Shown: positions 46,793 through 58,975, numbered from the stretch's first letter. The stretch: DNA of 64,000 bases from Brasenia schreberi (GCA_036023115.1 JAYKKT010000061.1:17521501-17585500); one strand, 5' to 3'. The notes: generated by a model from the letters alone, not told the origin. Translations and numbers: made by a program.

Positions 46793-49700
46793 GATAGATA
46801 TTGGTATGAATATAGATATGTGTGTGCTTGTGTGTGTGTGCATACTTATGCACTCACTCACATTGTGTTATTTTATGTATTTATTTAATTCTTTTTGTCA
46901 CAGAACATCTTATATAAGTTCTTAATCTGAACAAGAGGAGTATTATGCATAATTGAGGTTTCAACCAAAGGAAAACCATTTGCTAAAGAGAAATTATTTG
47001 ATATGGGGTACCAATACTACTATCGGAAATCCTGTGCACCAGTGTGATAAAGTAGGTGACGTTTTTCAGTCAGATGATTTTTGCTTGTTGATGTTCTTTG
47101 TCGGGTGGTTTACTTGGTAGCTGATAAGGAACTTATGATTTTCTTACTACTCTTATTATATTCTTCTAGCATATAGATGATTTGTTTAGTCATGAGAAAG
47201 ACTGGGAAGTAGGCTTTACAATGTTTAACTAAATCGAATACTAGTAGAGTTTATGTCTGGTGGGTAAAGTGAACTAATCGTTTACTGTTATTTTGTTGCT
47301 TAATTTTTATAAACGTGATACTGTAAAATCATTGTGTGCTTGGAAGGAAAAAAGATGAAGTAGTGCTTTTGGGAGTATAGCCAACTACTTTTTTATCTCT
47401 AAAGGAATGAGAAGCGCTGTTATTGACAGTTCTTTTTTTGTGTGCATGTGTTCGTGAGCACACAGGGGTGCTGCACTTGACACTATGAGTCTAAGTTCAT
47501 GTATTTTCTTTTTACTGATTGCAGGCGTTTAGGAAATTGTATGAGAAAGTTGGCCTTGGATGGGTTTATGCTATCACAAAGTATGAGCCGGTAGGTCAGC
47601 TTATAGTGCTCTTCTACACTCTTCCACTTGTGATGGTTTTTTGGTCTGAGTTGTGTTTCTTTAACCTTGACTTACCTCAAAAGTTTGATATGATTGTTAC
47701 TGTTTCCTTCACCTAACTTGCTTCTATCTTAGAGAACATTAGTTTTCTCTGCAAAAGATGGTTAAGTCAGTTTTGAAATGGTGTATCATCTATGTTGCAC
47801 GGGTATGCCCTTTTGGGCGATGTACCCGTATCCGGTACATACCGGGTACGGGTACACGTATTGGTACGCCTGGTACGTATACAAATGGTGTACCTATACC
47901 GGTACGCATACCCAGGGTACCCTCATCTCTTATTTCTCTCTCTTTCCAAAGAAGGGGCGTCCATGAATGAGTTTTGATGCACCGTTGTTTTCGAGACCAA
48001 AAAGCACCGTAAAGACCACCAAAGTATGATTCCAGACCTTAGAAACATTCTTTTTGGACCTTGGTGTTGCCGTCGCCGTTCCGCCCTCTGTCTTGACGGC
48101 ATTGACGATCCATCGCCTCCTTCCCCCACGAAAATGGCAAGAACTGATAAAATATTCTCATTAACAAAATGAATAATACTTACAAGATTGGATAGATTGG
48201 GGACATACATCCAATCTGTCCCAATACAAGATGAGACGTCCTATCTGGCTGCCATCTAGCCACAATAATGTCTAATAATGAGTAACCCTAACCTAGTTAT
48301 TTATAAGCTTTATAACTTGAATGACTAAACTACTCCTAAGAGAGTTTAAATACTACTAACTGAACATAACCTAATCTAAGACTTAGAAATGACTAGTCTA
48401 GGACCCAAACACGATGTCTACTGTCATCTACATAACTAGATAAACAATCTTCATGTCTTCAACACTCCCTCTCAAGTTGGGTGAAAGATGTTAAGAATTC
48501 CCAACTTGGATAAAGTGTCTCTTAGCTGTCTGCTTGTAGTAGCTTTAGTCAAGAAATCAGTCATCTGTTTTGATGATTGAACAAACTCCAACTTGAGCAA
48601 TACGTACCCTGGGTATGCGTACCCTCATTGAAAATGGGTATGCGTACCCTCATCAGATGTTTAGTTCTTTCCATGAAACACAGGATTAAGAGGCTATGTG
48701 AAGAGCTGCTTGATTATCACAACATAGTTCATTTGTTGAACATCTCCAAACTTCAATTCCTAAAGAAGTTGTTTAATCCAAATAAGCTCACAAGTTGGTC
48801 ATAGCCATAGCTTGGTATTCAACTTCTGCACTAGACCGTGCAACAACATTTTGCTTTTTACTTTTCCATGAAACAAGATTTCCACCAACAAGGACACAAT
48901 ATCCGATGTGGAACGCTCTATCAATAGGAGAACCTGCCCAATCAAGCATCACAATATCCAATTATTTGAGTATTCCCTTTATCTTCAAAGAGTAATCCTT
49001 GTCCAGAGCCTTCTTGATGTATCTCGACTTTATCATCGCAGATCCCAATGATTTGTGTGCGGAGTTTGCATGAATTGACTCACTACCCCAATTGCAGAAA
49101 GAGATGTCCGGTCTTGTTATAGTGAGATAGATAAGTTTTCCAACCAATCTCTCGATACCCTCTCAGATCGTATTGCCAGCCTCCCCCGATTTGGTAACAA
49201 TTTATAATTTGGATCCATGGGATCACATCAGTCTACAATCCAACATGCCGCTTCTTGAGAATATCCAATGCATACTTCCTTTTGTGAGAAAGCTATGCCA
49301 TTCCTTGATCGGGCAACTTCAATACCCAAGAAATATTTTAATTTTCCTAAATCCTTAGTTTGAAAATGATTGAACAGATGTTTCTTCAATCGAGAAATTT
49401 TCTAGTGATCATTTCCCCGTGATGACTATATCATCACATACCACCAAGTAAACACAAGTGTCTGGAGAAGTATGGCAATAGAAGATCGAATGGTTCTCGC
49501 TTCACCGTTTCGCCCAAATTCTTGAATACATAACTAAATTTTCCAAACCATGCTTCGTGGAGACTGCTTGAGTCCATGAGAGAACGTCGTAGTTTGCAAA
49601 CTAATCCAAACTCCCCGAGCAAGAAAGCCTGGAAGTTGCTCCATATAAATTTCTCTTCTAGCTCTCCATGAAGAAATGCATTTTTAATGTCCAACCGATA

Positions 49701-52700
49701 TAGTGGCTAATGATGATGAATGGTTGCCATGGCAAGAAAGAGACGGATCAAGTGATTTTTGCAACAAGAGAAAAGGTATTCCCATAGTCAAGGCCATAAA
49801 TTTGTGTATAACCTTTGGCCACTAAACGAAGCTTTAAGACGATCAATCCGGCCATCGTGGACCAACTTTGATAGTATACACCCACCTACATCCAACAGCT
49901 TGTTTTCTCCGGAGGAAGGGAAACTAACTCCCAAGTACCATTTTGTTCAAGAGCTTACATTTCATCAATCATGGCTTGTCGCCATCCCTAGATGATCAAG
50001 TGCCTCACGAATATTTTTGGAATGGAAACAAGAGGACAAGGGATGATACAAAAGAAGAATAGGAAGGAGATAAAAGATGATAACTTAAGAAATTATAAAT
50101 AGGATGAGATTTTCTGGTGGATCGAGTACCTTTTCTAAGCGGCGATTGCAGGTCAACATTGGGTTCGTAAAGGTCCGTAGTGCAGGTGGCTGATCAGGAG
50201 TAGACATGATTCTTCTCCGTCTTCAACTCCCCCGTAATGTTGGATCAGAATATGGGCAACGCTAATACGTGATAAGAGGAGGTGAAGATGACTCAATGGT
50301 TGCATGAGGAACTTTGTTCATTTGAGGGCTTCAATGTAGACTTGTTCTGCAAAGGAGCAAAGAGATGGACCAAAATAGTGGAATAGGTAAAACATCAAGG
50401 ATAATGTTAGACTCGTAAGAAGAAGAAAAGTATGGAGTTTCTTCAAAGGTGACATCCTGCAAACATGTAATAACGATTATTGGTCGGAGAATAACAACGG
50501 TATCCTTTGCGCAATCTTAGAATACCCAAGAAAAACACATTTAATTGTTCGAGCCTAGAGTTTATCCAAACCTAGAGAGTAGATCATGAACAAAACAAGT
50601 ACAACCGAATTTAGGAACATTATTTTGAAGTAATAGAGTCCTAGCTACCTTCAGAATATGACGATTTTTCCTTTCCGCAATGCCATTTTGCTGAGGTGTA
50701 TAGGAACAAGAGGTTTGATGGATAATGCCATTTTATCGTAGATATTCTTGTAATTGATTGCCAATGTATTCACCCCTATTATCTAACCGAAGAATTTTCA
50801 CGGAAGCATTGAATTGAGTAAGAATAAATTTATGCACAATGGGAAAGATAGAAGCAACTTCAGATTTTGTTTTTATTAAATAAAAGATTGTAAGACGAGT
50901 ATAATCATCAATAAAGGAGACAAAATATTTATGACCAAATAAAGAAGTAACAGGATTGAGACCTCATATATCAAAATGGAGAAGCTCAAAAGGTTGAGAT
51001 CACCGAGAGTCACTTAAAGGATAAGAAGCTCTTTGGTGTTTTCCAAGCTGACAGACTTCATATTCAAACTGACACTTATTGGACTTACTCTAAGACGAGG
51101 TATAATGTATTGAAGTTTCAAAACAAGTAGATAACTAAGACGACAATGCCAAATGCGAATTTCTGCATCCTGAACAGTGGCGGTTGAAGCACTAGAAGAA
51201 GTTGTAGGTTGAGAGTTATCTTCTAGAACGTATAGTCCCTTTTGTAGTTTACCATGACCAAAGATTTTCTTCGTCTTCAAATCCTGAAATACACAACCAG
51301 TAGGGTAAAAGATTACACAACAGTCCATAGTACGAGTTAAAGAACTGACTAAAAGGAGATTTATCGGGAAACTAGGAACATGATATACTGATTTTAAATC
51401 TGAGAAACAAGTGGGTACACTTCCTTGTTCAATCATATAAGAGTAAGAACCATCTGTTAACTTAATCGGCTCCTGTTTTTTAAGAGTTCTGTATTCTGAA
51501 AAATATGATAACTCTCCTACCATGTGGTCTGTAGCACCCGAATCAATTATCCAAGTTTTTGAGTGAGAATGAGAAAATGTGTTACCCTTCACAGTATGTG
51601 TAGCCTGAGCAACTGTAGCCTGAGATGAAGAAGGTGAAGGTTGTTCGGATAGTTTATGTTCGAAGCCTTCTATCCTTTTAATAATCTCTTGAATTCCTTT
51701 TGCATTAGGAGTTGAATTTTCTGCTGCATGAACTGAGTGATTGCGATTTCGATAATAATCAGGTCTGCCATGTAATTCCCAGCAATGTTCTCTAGAATGT
51801 CGTGATTTGTCACAATGTAAACAAACAAGTTTTTCTTTCTCATCAGAATGATATCTACCTCGTCCACGTCCACGACTCTGTTATCCACCTCTTCCACGAA
51901 AGTGTGAACTGTCTCCTCTTACTTGAAGTGCTTGTTGATCTATAACAGGAATGTTATTTTTCTCAAGATTTCTACAATCTTCTTCTCTGATTAAAAGAGA
52001 GTATATTGTGCCAGTGTAGGAAGCTCTTCTCTGCCTAATATATTTAGTTTCACTTACTCAAATTTGGGATTTACACCCTACAATAGGTCAAATACTTTCT
52101 TCTTTTTACTTTCAACATTTTTTTTTATTGTAAGAAGCATAATACTTTATATTTGTATAATAAAGGAGTTCATCCCAGATGACCCCGAAGATCTGCATAA
52201 TATTCGTTGATAGAACGAGTTCCTTGTTTACATTTTTTTATCTTTTCTAAAATCTTATATTTTTTTGCCACATTCTTTTTCTTAGAGTAAGCTTCAGAGA
52301 CTGCACACTAAATCTCATGAGCAGATTCAAGAAACATAAAGGTTTTTGCAATTGAGGGAATCATAGATTGAAGGAGCCAAGATGATATTGGGGCATCTTC
52401 CCATCGTCAAGCAGGATAGTGAGTATCATGTATTTTTGGACTGGGTGTTTCATGAGATGGGCCCATCTCGCCCTAGCTATAACAGCCAGTTCCACATACC
52501 AAGACCACTCTAGATAGTTTCTTTCATCCAACTTCGTTGTAGTAATCTGAAAAGTTTCTCCTTTTTCATTCATGCCGTGTTCGGATATCACAAATGGAGT
52601 TTCAATTACCGCTTTGCCTTTGCTGGCCATAGAAATTTAACTTCAAGGAAGAATCTTCGTAGCAATCTGATTCAAGCTAAAAACAAGATTTTGTCTTCTA

Positions 52701-55700
52701 CACTACATATGAGATTGTCTCGTTTTTCGTGAATATATCCACGATATAGACAGATATATTTACTCTATATTGATCAATAGATCAATATGCAATAAGAAGT
52801 TTGTCCAATCCCTTTTGTTCCAATAAAGTATACTTGGAAGAAAACAACCAACATAAGGTCTGTTCACAATATGCAGTTCAAAATAAACAAAGATCCTCGG
52901 CAGACAAACAATGGGAAGTCTCATATCCAGTTCCAATCTTGGCAGACGAACCACTAAACTCAATGACGTATTTCTGAACAATATGAAGCCCCTCAGATTC
53001 CTTACCAAGACAATTTAACAAAATTGTCTTAGCCAACAAACGAACAATAGGAAGAGGATCACAATATCCAGTTCACGAATTTCAGATTCCTTGCCAACAT
53101 CAAGAAAGTCTGCCCTGTTTCATCACGATATGTGGACTTACAACATGCACTATACCTCATGAATCACCACCACAATGAGCTGCAACTTGTCTTAGCCAAC
53201 AAACGCCCTAGTACCAGCCATCGTGAGTAGATTGTTAGCCTCTGCACCCTCGTTTTTGATATAAAAAAAAAAATCAATAGCCACAAATGACATGCGCCGA
53301 ATGTTAGCCTTTGGCAGAAAACACCCTTTTCAATCTGCGATTTTAAGAAATGTTCTTCCTTGATATGAAGAGGATCTTCCCACACACAAATCTGAGTCTT
53401 TTAAACAAAAAAATGCAGATTTACCAGCCTTCTAGGCTCTGATACCATGATAAAATATTCTCATTAACAAAATGAATAATACTTACAAGATTGGACAGAT
53501 TGGGAACATACATCCAATCTGTCCCAATACAAGATGAGACATCCTATCTGCCTGTGTCCAGCCACAATTCTGTCTAATGATTAACTCTAACCTGGCTATT
53601 TATAAGCTTTATAACTTGAATGACTAAACTACCCCTAAGAGAGTTTAAATACTACTAACTGAACATAACCTAATCTAAGACTCAGAAACGACTAGTCTAG
53701 GACCCAAACACGATGTCTACTGTCATCTACATAACTAGATAAACAATCTTCATGTCTTCAACAAGAACTTCCCCTCACACAATTCCTTCTCGATTCTTCC
53801 CGGAGATAAAAAAATTGAGGTAGAATCAAGAGAGTGGTTTCTGAGGCAAAGGAGTTGAGAAGACTCCATAAAAGCAGAAACCAAGCACTTTTCCTCCACT
53901 GTCGAGAACTCTGAATTCTTCTTCCTACTCCAAAACCCTAATCCACCAAAGGATTTGAAAAGAAACCAGAACAAAGAAGAACGTAGGCTGTAGACCATCC
54001 ACATGGCTTTCTTACGGTAGGACTTGAAAATCTATCTATGCCTCTTCAAACGGCCAAGATTCGTCGTTGTCATATAAAAGCTTCTGTGCTGGTGACATGT
54101 TAGACGTGCCACGTGGCACTTTTTATACCTCGCATCATATCTTTCCCTTCTAAATGTCAAAGGGAGACACGACACGAAAATGACCTGACAAACTATTATT
54201 CTTTGGTATTCGTCATTGACTTTGAATCATGATGAGTTGTTTATGCATTTCACCAGCTATTATTCTTTGATTACCTCGATGACTTTGATATTTATTTGCC
54301 AAGCACGTGCTTTTTAAAATATAGAATGTTTTATATATAATTGTGTATATATATATATATATTTAAATTTATTTTTTATTATATGTTTAATAGTGGCGTA
54401 CCCGTACCTTAGTTTTTTAAAAAATTGCGTACCACATGCCCATACCATATACCGGTACCGTATCCGTATCCATGCAACATAGTGTATCATTCAAGAAGTA
54501 ATAGGAGGCAGATGTACACAAATATGATATTGAAATGAAGGAATGAGATCAATTATCTAGTTCAGTTTTTCTCACTGTGGGTTCACAGAAGCACATTGTT
54601 TTCCAACTGATCATACATGAAGCCGTAGTTGTTGGTTATATTATATGTAACACTTCTAGCACACAACTATCACAAGCTTTCTTCATCGGGATAGATTAGC
54701 ATAGTTGCAGATGACCTTGGCATGTTGGTAGTTAGGACTTGATTCCGTACTGATCCCAGCCTGGTGGTTTTAACCTGTTGGGTTGTTGGGTTGTGTTCAA
54801 TCTCACTTCTCTGGCATAGTTTGCTGAGATCAATAAGAAAAATACTTAAGTGTGCCTTTACGGATGAAAAATCTATGGGTAAAAGCTCCTTGACTGCTAA
54901 GCCGTTTCTCATACTAGAGAGGGTCGGCTACATAGATTCTTTGTTTCTATAGAGCTCAATCATGTGCCATGCTAACAATTAACTCAACATAAACTAGATC
55001 ATTCTTTACTCTTTCCTTCCAACACTTTTGTGGTCTTCCTCTTCGTCTTTTAACATTCTCCCAATCTAAAGGGAGTCAAAATGTAAACGAAGAAAATCAA
55101 ACTCAAATTTCACATAGCCATCAGGTAAACAGGTATCTTGGGGATATTTGGAGAATGATGCCATTATTTTCTTTTCTGTCTATTGTGCAAGTACTTATGT
55201 ATTTTTTTTCAGGTAGCAAGCATAGTGAGTGCGGTTTACGCTCTTTGGGCAAAATATCGCTTACAAATTACAGGTAAGACTTTCTTCTAATTCACTTGAT
55301 GAGTATTAGCTTCTAACATTAAACGAATACCTTAAATATGTTAAAACTAGTATGAAATTTTAAGTCATGAGGAAAATAGGCGAATCTATTTAGCTCTTTG
55401 TGTTAGTTCTAGTTGCATACTACCACTACCTTTTTATCTGAGTTGTAAATATTTAAAATCAACCAGAACAGTTGTGAGAGAAGTTTCAAATCATGAGTTT
55501 GAGAGGGAAGTCATTTGCACCTTTTTAGTCAAAAGTCATAAAATCTTTATTGTTTCCTGATGAATGTTTCCTTTTTTCTTGTTTACCTCCAATGTGATAT
55601 ACTAATCTACCTGTAAAAGTATTACAAATTTGCAAACTGAAAGCTTCTTTTCTAGAACATGGCTTCTTACATTCTTCAGATGAGCATAACATGAATGTGA

Positions 55701-57382
55701 AGGATTTAAAATCGAAGTTATTACATTTGGAGAATGCAATAACTTTCATAAGTTCCTGTAAGATGAATTTAAAAGATTACTGGCTTAATCCTATATTATA
55801 TATAGAGGAATGACATTTTTATGATCAAAGCGTAGTGCCCTCTAGTTGAAAAATATATTGCAGATGACTTTTGGGAAAACTAACTGGACATATGTTATCT
55901 TCTCTTGCCCAAAAAAAGCTTGGAATATGCCCAGTGCACCTGATTAAAGATAGAATGACATCAAGCGTCATTCTGGTTCGCTGCTAACCAGAATCCTTCA
56001 CTCGATGAATAAAAGCTGGGAATTACTGGTAAGCGAACAGAATCAGTGTGCTGATAAATTGGTAAACTTGAGCCTGGATCTACAACTGAGGTTACATGTA
56101 TGAGAATCCATTCCTCAACCAGTTAGTATTATTACAAGGCAGATCAGATGGGAACCCTGTTCATGAGAAGGTTCTAGTCATGTATAAGACTCTGGGCTCG
56201 GCTTCATTCATGTACTAGAAAAATATTGAGAGCATATTTCTTATGTATATTGAATTTCATAAAGGTTCATCGTTTAATGATCTTAGCATTTTTGGCTTAT
56301 AAAATCTGATGTGTACATTCAAATAAGTATGTAACATTGCCCCCTCTTGTGGTTTATCGGCATTCCATCCACGTTTATATAGTTTTCTTAATAAAAAGGA
56401 TCAAACCGAAGTTAGAGGCCAGTGCATCACACACGATTTTAGAAGATATTTTCACGTGAATATATATAAGCCTAAGTTGCTACATGAATCTATCAACTGA
56501 AATAGTCATTTATGTCCCTGTATTCTTCTCTTTTTCAATCTTGGTTCCCATAGACTATGAGATATGCATATAAATTAGGACATATATTGTCCATGGAAAT
56601 GAGCATTTCTGGGAGTGTTCCATATGGTAGAAAATTTTCCATTTGACCACTGAATTTTCATGAAGTTCTCTTACTGGTTGAAGGTCGATCGACCATCACT
56701 GGGAAATGTTTTGGAAGAAAGAAAAATATGGTATGTGCCCTAAAATTTTACTTCATCTCTTGGGGAGAATAAATATATAGGACCTCTTTTCTTCGTTTTC
56801 TATTTTCTTGTTATTGTTTATTTTCTTTTACTTCATATGCCTTGTTGTAGCCTTCCGATATTGGAATCTTTTTTAACTGCCTACATGAAACTCAGGTACT
56901 CAAGGAACACCTCATCCCAATATTACATTTAATTAATTTTAAATGAAAGCTAAGTAAGGGTAGCAAGTCAAAGTAATCCACTGACGTGCTGATCTTGCTA
57001 TTCATTTTTACTACTTGTGTGCCTTCCACTCATTGTGGTGAAATCAGTGAAAAGCAAAAGAATGAATTTCACCTAGTGCAATACCATAAGACTATTTCAT
57101 GAATTTTTAATCTGGGTAGGAAAGTTAGCTTCTGCACATTTGTCCTGTAGGCATATTTTGTTGCTCTTTCACAGATTCAGAATTAGAGTTCCAGCAGGCT
57201 TTTAGCAGTATAACTGTATTAACTAATTTAATTCCCACTTCTTAAGGTGTGTAGTTGGTTTCAAATCTTCAATTTAAATGTCTGGTAATCGATCCTTCCC
57301 TGGTGATCTGTTTTATTGTTATGCGGAAAATCTTGCACGTCTCAATTATCAACTATGACCTTTCTTTACAGGAAGCCTGTGA
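41652..57382 (+). CDS. DCC-family (DUF393) thiol-disulfide oxidoreductase-like protein, probably plastid-targeted; possibly decaying
   Basis: Seven exons: 41652-41814, 43200-43339, 45330-45437, 46355-46411, 47525-47590, 55213-55273 and 57372-57382. The exon sum is 606 nt, 201 residues. The N-terminus, rich in Ser/Arg/Leu ([20 protein letters not shown]), suggests a transit peptide; ATG 41568 in the same frame is an alternative start. Exon 2 carries [14 protein letters not shown] with the family C-x-x-C (CPLC). Exon 3 gives [20 protein letters not shown], exon 4 [16 protein letters not shown], exon 5 [20 protein letters not shown] and exon 6 [15 protein letters not shown]. Family members act as predicted redox proteins, and the plant copy is annotated chloroplastic; function is inferred. 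Oddities: a GC donor after exon 2, no in-phase GT after exon 3, and an early TGA in exon 7 (ends ITGSL), with the usual tail readable one frame away. Confidence 0.88.
43338..43345 (+). promoter_or_regulatory. GC-AG splice donor of DCC intron 2
   Basis: Exon 2 ends GAG at 43339 and the intron begins GCAAGC. The next exon starts in phase after TAG at 45327-45329. AG|GCAAG is the accepted form of the minor GC donor class. The reading frame MRE-VNML requires this junction. Confidence 0.75.
43666..43860 (-). mobile_element. 5'-truncated RTE LINE in DCC intron 2
   Basis: The plus strand begins AACAACAACAACT and continues as the reverse complement of the LINE 3' end (ATGGATTCTTTATTTCCATA, then ATGAGCCATGCTAGCAGTTA). 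Flanks form an imperfect target duplication: TACCTGAAGCACGGAAA (43649-43665) and TACTTGAAGCACGAAA (43859-43874). Confidence 0.75.
44285..44940 (+). pseudogene. RTE LINE reverse-transcriptase C-terminal fragment in DCC intron 2
   Basis: Plus-strand pieces equal the segment downstream of the F-V-D-D box of the LINE at 34-40 kb: [49 protein letters not shown] and [16 protein letters not shown], then decayed sequence ending near the CxxxRxFGHxxR-like block at about 44840. It is heavily mutated and a different, older subfamily member. Confidence 0.7.
46717..46788 (+). repeat. (TA)36 microsatellite in DCC intron 4
   Basis: About 72 bp of uninterrupted TA, preceded by CATACATACA-type and followed by TAGATAGATA-type short repeats. 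The long Tyr/Ile ORFs it produces are artefacts. Confidence 0.97.
48145..48464 (-). repeat. Copia 3' LTR
   Basis: 320 bp, direct copy of 53450-53763. Bounded on the left by TSD AGAAC and on the right by the polypurine tract. Confidence 0.95.
48540..52630 (-). pseudogene. Copia gag-pol pseudogene
   Basis: Gag starts [20 protein letters not shown] at 52630. A CCHC-type knuckle in decayed form, [16 protein letters not shown], lies near 51825-51775. Protease is [11 protein letters not shown] (51555-51523), with D-S-G-A intact, inside a 192-codon open stretch. The integrase has the H..C..C-adjacent WHCRLSYL, then [15 protein letters not shown] (about 50950) and LRLDNRGEY (about 50800), followed by [17 protein letters not shown] shows [14 protein letters not shown] (49694), and a Y-V-D-D box that has lost a codon (VVCDDIVI, about 49440). 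RNase H ends with [15 protein letters not shown] (about 48850-48805). Numerous stops and shifts; not functional. Confidence 0.92.
53437..53449 (-). promoter_or_regulatory. Copia primer-binding site (tRNA-iMet)
   Basis: Minus-strand TGGTATCAGAGCC directly after the LTR end ATTTTATCA; exact match to the plant tRNA-iMet complement. Confidence 0.95.
53450..53763 (-). repeat. Copia 5' LTR
   Basis: 314 bp. TATA-like elements (TTATAAAGCTTATAAATAG on the minus strand, about 53615-53597) mark the promoter. TSD AGAAC follows at 53764-53768. Confidence 0.95.
54890..55075 (-). mobile_element. RTE LINE 3' fragment in DCC intron 5
   Basis: Plus strand reads CTCATACTAGAGAGGGTCGG, CTACATAGATTCTTTGTTTC and GTGCCATGCTAACAATTAAC, the reverse complement of LINE 3' sequence (compare 40140-40215). 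The (TTG)n tail is lost. Confidence 0.75.
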
Positions 57383-57654
57383 CAACAATTCTTGTAGAAT
57401 GTTGACGAAGATCCTTTACATGGGAGTTGAACTAAAGAAAGAAAGCGACAACACAGCCAGTAAAACGAGGGATCGTTCTGTTGGGTCAACATTTCTTAGC
57501 ATCGACCGAGTTTGCTCTTGGACGTTTTACGTGTTTGTGGATTTTGTTTGTGCCATATAAACTTTTCCTCTCATTGCTTTTCGGTGCTGTATAATATTGG
57601 AAAGCCAGTTATTGGTGTTGGCAGGTTCTTTTTGACGAGTGAACAACTTTATAT

Positions 57655-57850
57655 CGAGTAAGCCCCAAAGGGGTGATCTGACTGACTAGGAGGTTGGCTC
57701 TCTGAAGAAAAAGTCAGGAGTTCAATACCCGAGTTTGCATCTGGTATGAGTCTAGCTAACGAGAGAGAAAAACTTCATACTTAAATTGAACGACTAAGCC
57801 TTCGTTAATCTAGGCCTCTTACAAGAGTGCCTTCTTGCTTGCAAATATTC
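57655..57850 (+). repeat. Possible tRNA-derived SINE
   Basis: GTTCAATACC at 57720-57729 matches the Pol III B box (GWTCRANNCC) exactly, and TGACTGACTAGG at 57679-57690 matches the A box at ten of twelve positions, about 30 bp upstream. The region does not fold as a tRNA gene with CCA-ready arms. SINE identity needs other copies; none is seen in this window. Confidence 0.4.
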
Positions 57851-58680
57851 GTTTTCACCGGCTCTTAAAGTTCTATCTTATATAATAATATAACAAGGCC
57901 ACTTTGATTGTGTTTGTATCGGGTCAATTGGGTCTTGCTGAAAGCATGACGAACAAAAAACCTCGAAGCCCAATGTAGTGTATCAAGCTGCCAAAGCCGT
58001 TTCTAACATAGCTTTCCTCGGTTCTTTTCTCAAGGTACCTCTGGCTGGAGTACCATCCAACCTATGGTGTTAAAATCTGGCTACCTGTTCTATCAACACC
58101 ATCCTCTCCAAATTTAACAGTAACAAGCCGTAGGATGTCAAGTAAAGCATCTCAATCTGTTAAGCAATCCACATGATCAGAGCGGAAGTTGTTTGTGCTG
58201 ATCTTAGTTAACCCCTTTAAATAATAATAGACCTTAAAACAGGACCTTACCGATTTAAGTAAACGTATAGCTTTTCTTAATGTCACCTTGTGAAAATAGA
58301 AATTTTGCCTCTAGTAAAGGTGCAACCATCGAGCAGTTTGAGATAGTGCTTCCTTTCTTTGCTTGCATAAGTTGTACGAGGCAAGTCAATCCAAAACCAC
58401 TTGCTCAAATCTGTTCACGTGCCAATTAGAAACGAATATGAGCAAAGCTTAGGTTAAGAAAACCACAAGCAGGTCACTCAATAGCTTTACTGACTTAAGT
58501 CCTTGTAAATGGTTTAACTTAATCTGTCTTGGACTATAAGTTGGACACAATCGAATGCTTAATAGTGATGATAACATAGCAAAGTCAGGAGGCAAAAGTT
58601 TTCAATGATTGGAGGACCAAAATAGTACTATACCTAAATTAATTGTCTTAAATTTCAAATATTAAAACTCGACAAAGGGC
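57851..58680. other. No recognisable features
   Basis: Short ORFs only on both strands. It separates the SINE candidate from the Gypsy integrase fragment. Confidence 0.4.
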
Positions 58681-58689
58681 TGTGAATTA

Positions 58690-58975
58690 TGTTTTGCTGG
58701 ATGGTAACGTGTATAAATGATGTCACCAAGATCTGTTATTCAAATGCTTAAGCGAGATAGAACCCCAAAGAGTAATGGTTGAGGTTCACAAGGAGATTTA
58801 TGGTGCTTACTGATCTAGACCCAAAATGAAGTGGTTGATATACCGGTATAGATATTATTGACCCACTATGCATTAAGATCGTGTTGACTATGCAAAAAGG
58901 TATCAATAGTGCCAACACCATGGGCCTTTGGAGAAGGTATAAGTTTAGGAACTTCACCCAATCATCAAGTCATGA
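58690..58975 (+). pseudogene. Ty3/Gypsy integrase zinc-binding fragment
   Basis: Plus-strand pieces give EVHKEIYGAY, an H-E/K-x3-G-x-H/Y block, then PKMKWLIYRYRYY and DYAKRYQ-CQHHGPLEKV, matching the H2C2 domain of plant Gypsy integrases (H..G.H.G...T...L....YWP.....C..Y...C..CQ..G). Several Cys/His residues have been replaced or stopped. It is an isolated fragment, with no catalytic core downstream. Confidence 0.65.

Larger units (their letters stand above)
48145..53763 (-). mobile_element. Complete Ty1/Copia retrotransposon (5,619 bp)
   Basis: LTRs at 48145-48464 (320 bp, 3' LTR) and 53450-53763 (314 bp, 5' LTR), each with minus-strand ends TGTTGAAGAC and TTTTATCA. The 5-bp target duplication AGAAC is exact (48140-48144 and 53764-53768). 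The primer site TGGTATCAGAGCC abuts the 5' LTR (53449-53437), and the purine tract CTTGAGAGGGAG abuts the 3' LTR (48476-48465). The domain order gag-protease-integrase-RT-RNase H is the Copia order. LTRs differ by about ten scattered substitutions plus a messy stretch near 48245-48280, so the insertion is not recent. It lies antisense to the DCC gene. Confidence 0.96.
47790..54482. mobile_element. hAT-like non-autonomous element in DCC intron 5, interrupted by a Copia
   Basis: Terminal inverted repeats CTATGTTGCA at 47790-47799 and TGCAACATAG at 54473-54482, followed inward by GGTACGGGTAC-type subterminal repeats on both sides. The 8-bp target duplication TGTATCAT is exact (47782-47789 and 54483-54490). 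Eight bases fits the hAT superfamily; if the final G is given to the host the duplication is 9 bp (GTGTATCAT), which would fit Mutator. Removing the nested Copia and one of its duplications leaves about 1,069 bp. The interior (47940-48139 plus 53769-54350) holds G/C-rich sequence with minus-strand ORF pieces, unrecognised. No transposase. Confidence 0.8.

Noticed and set aside
46553..46861. Long ORFs of Tyr/Ile repeats in DCC intron 4
   Set aside because: They are translations of the (TA)n microsatellite in three frames.
57660..57735. tRNA gene
   Set aside because: A and B boxes are present, but paired acceptor, D, anticodon and T arms cannot be built.
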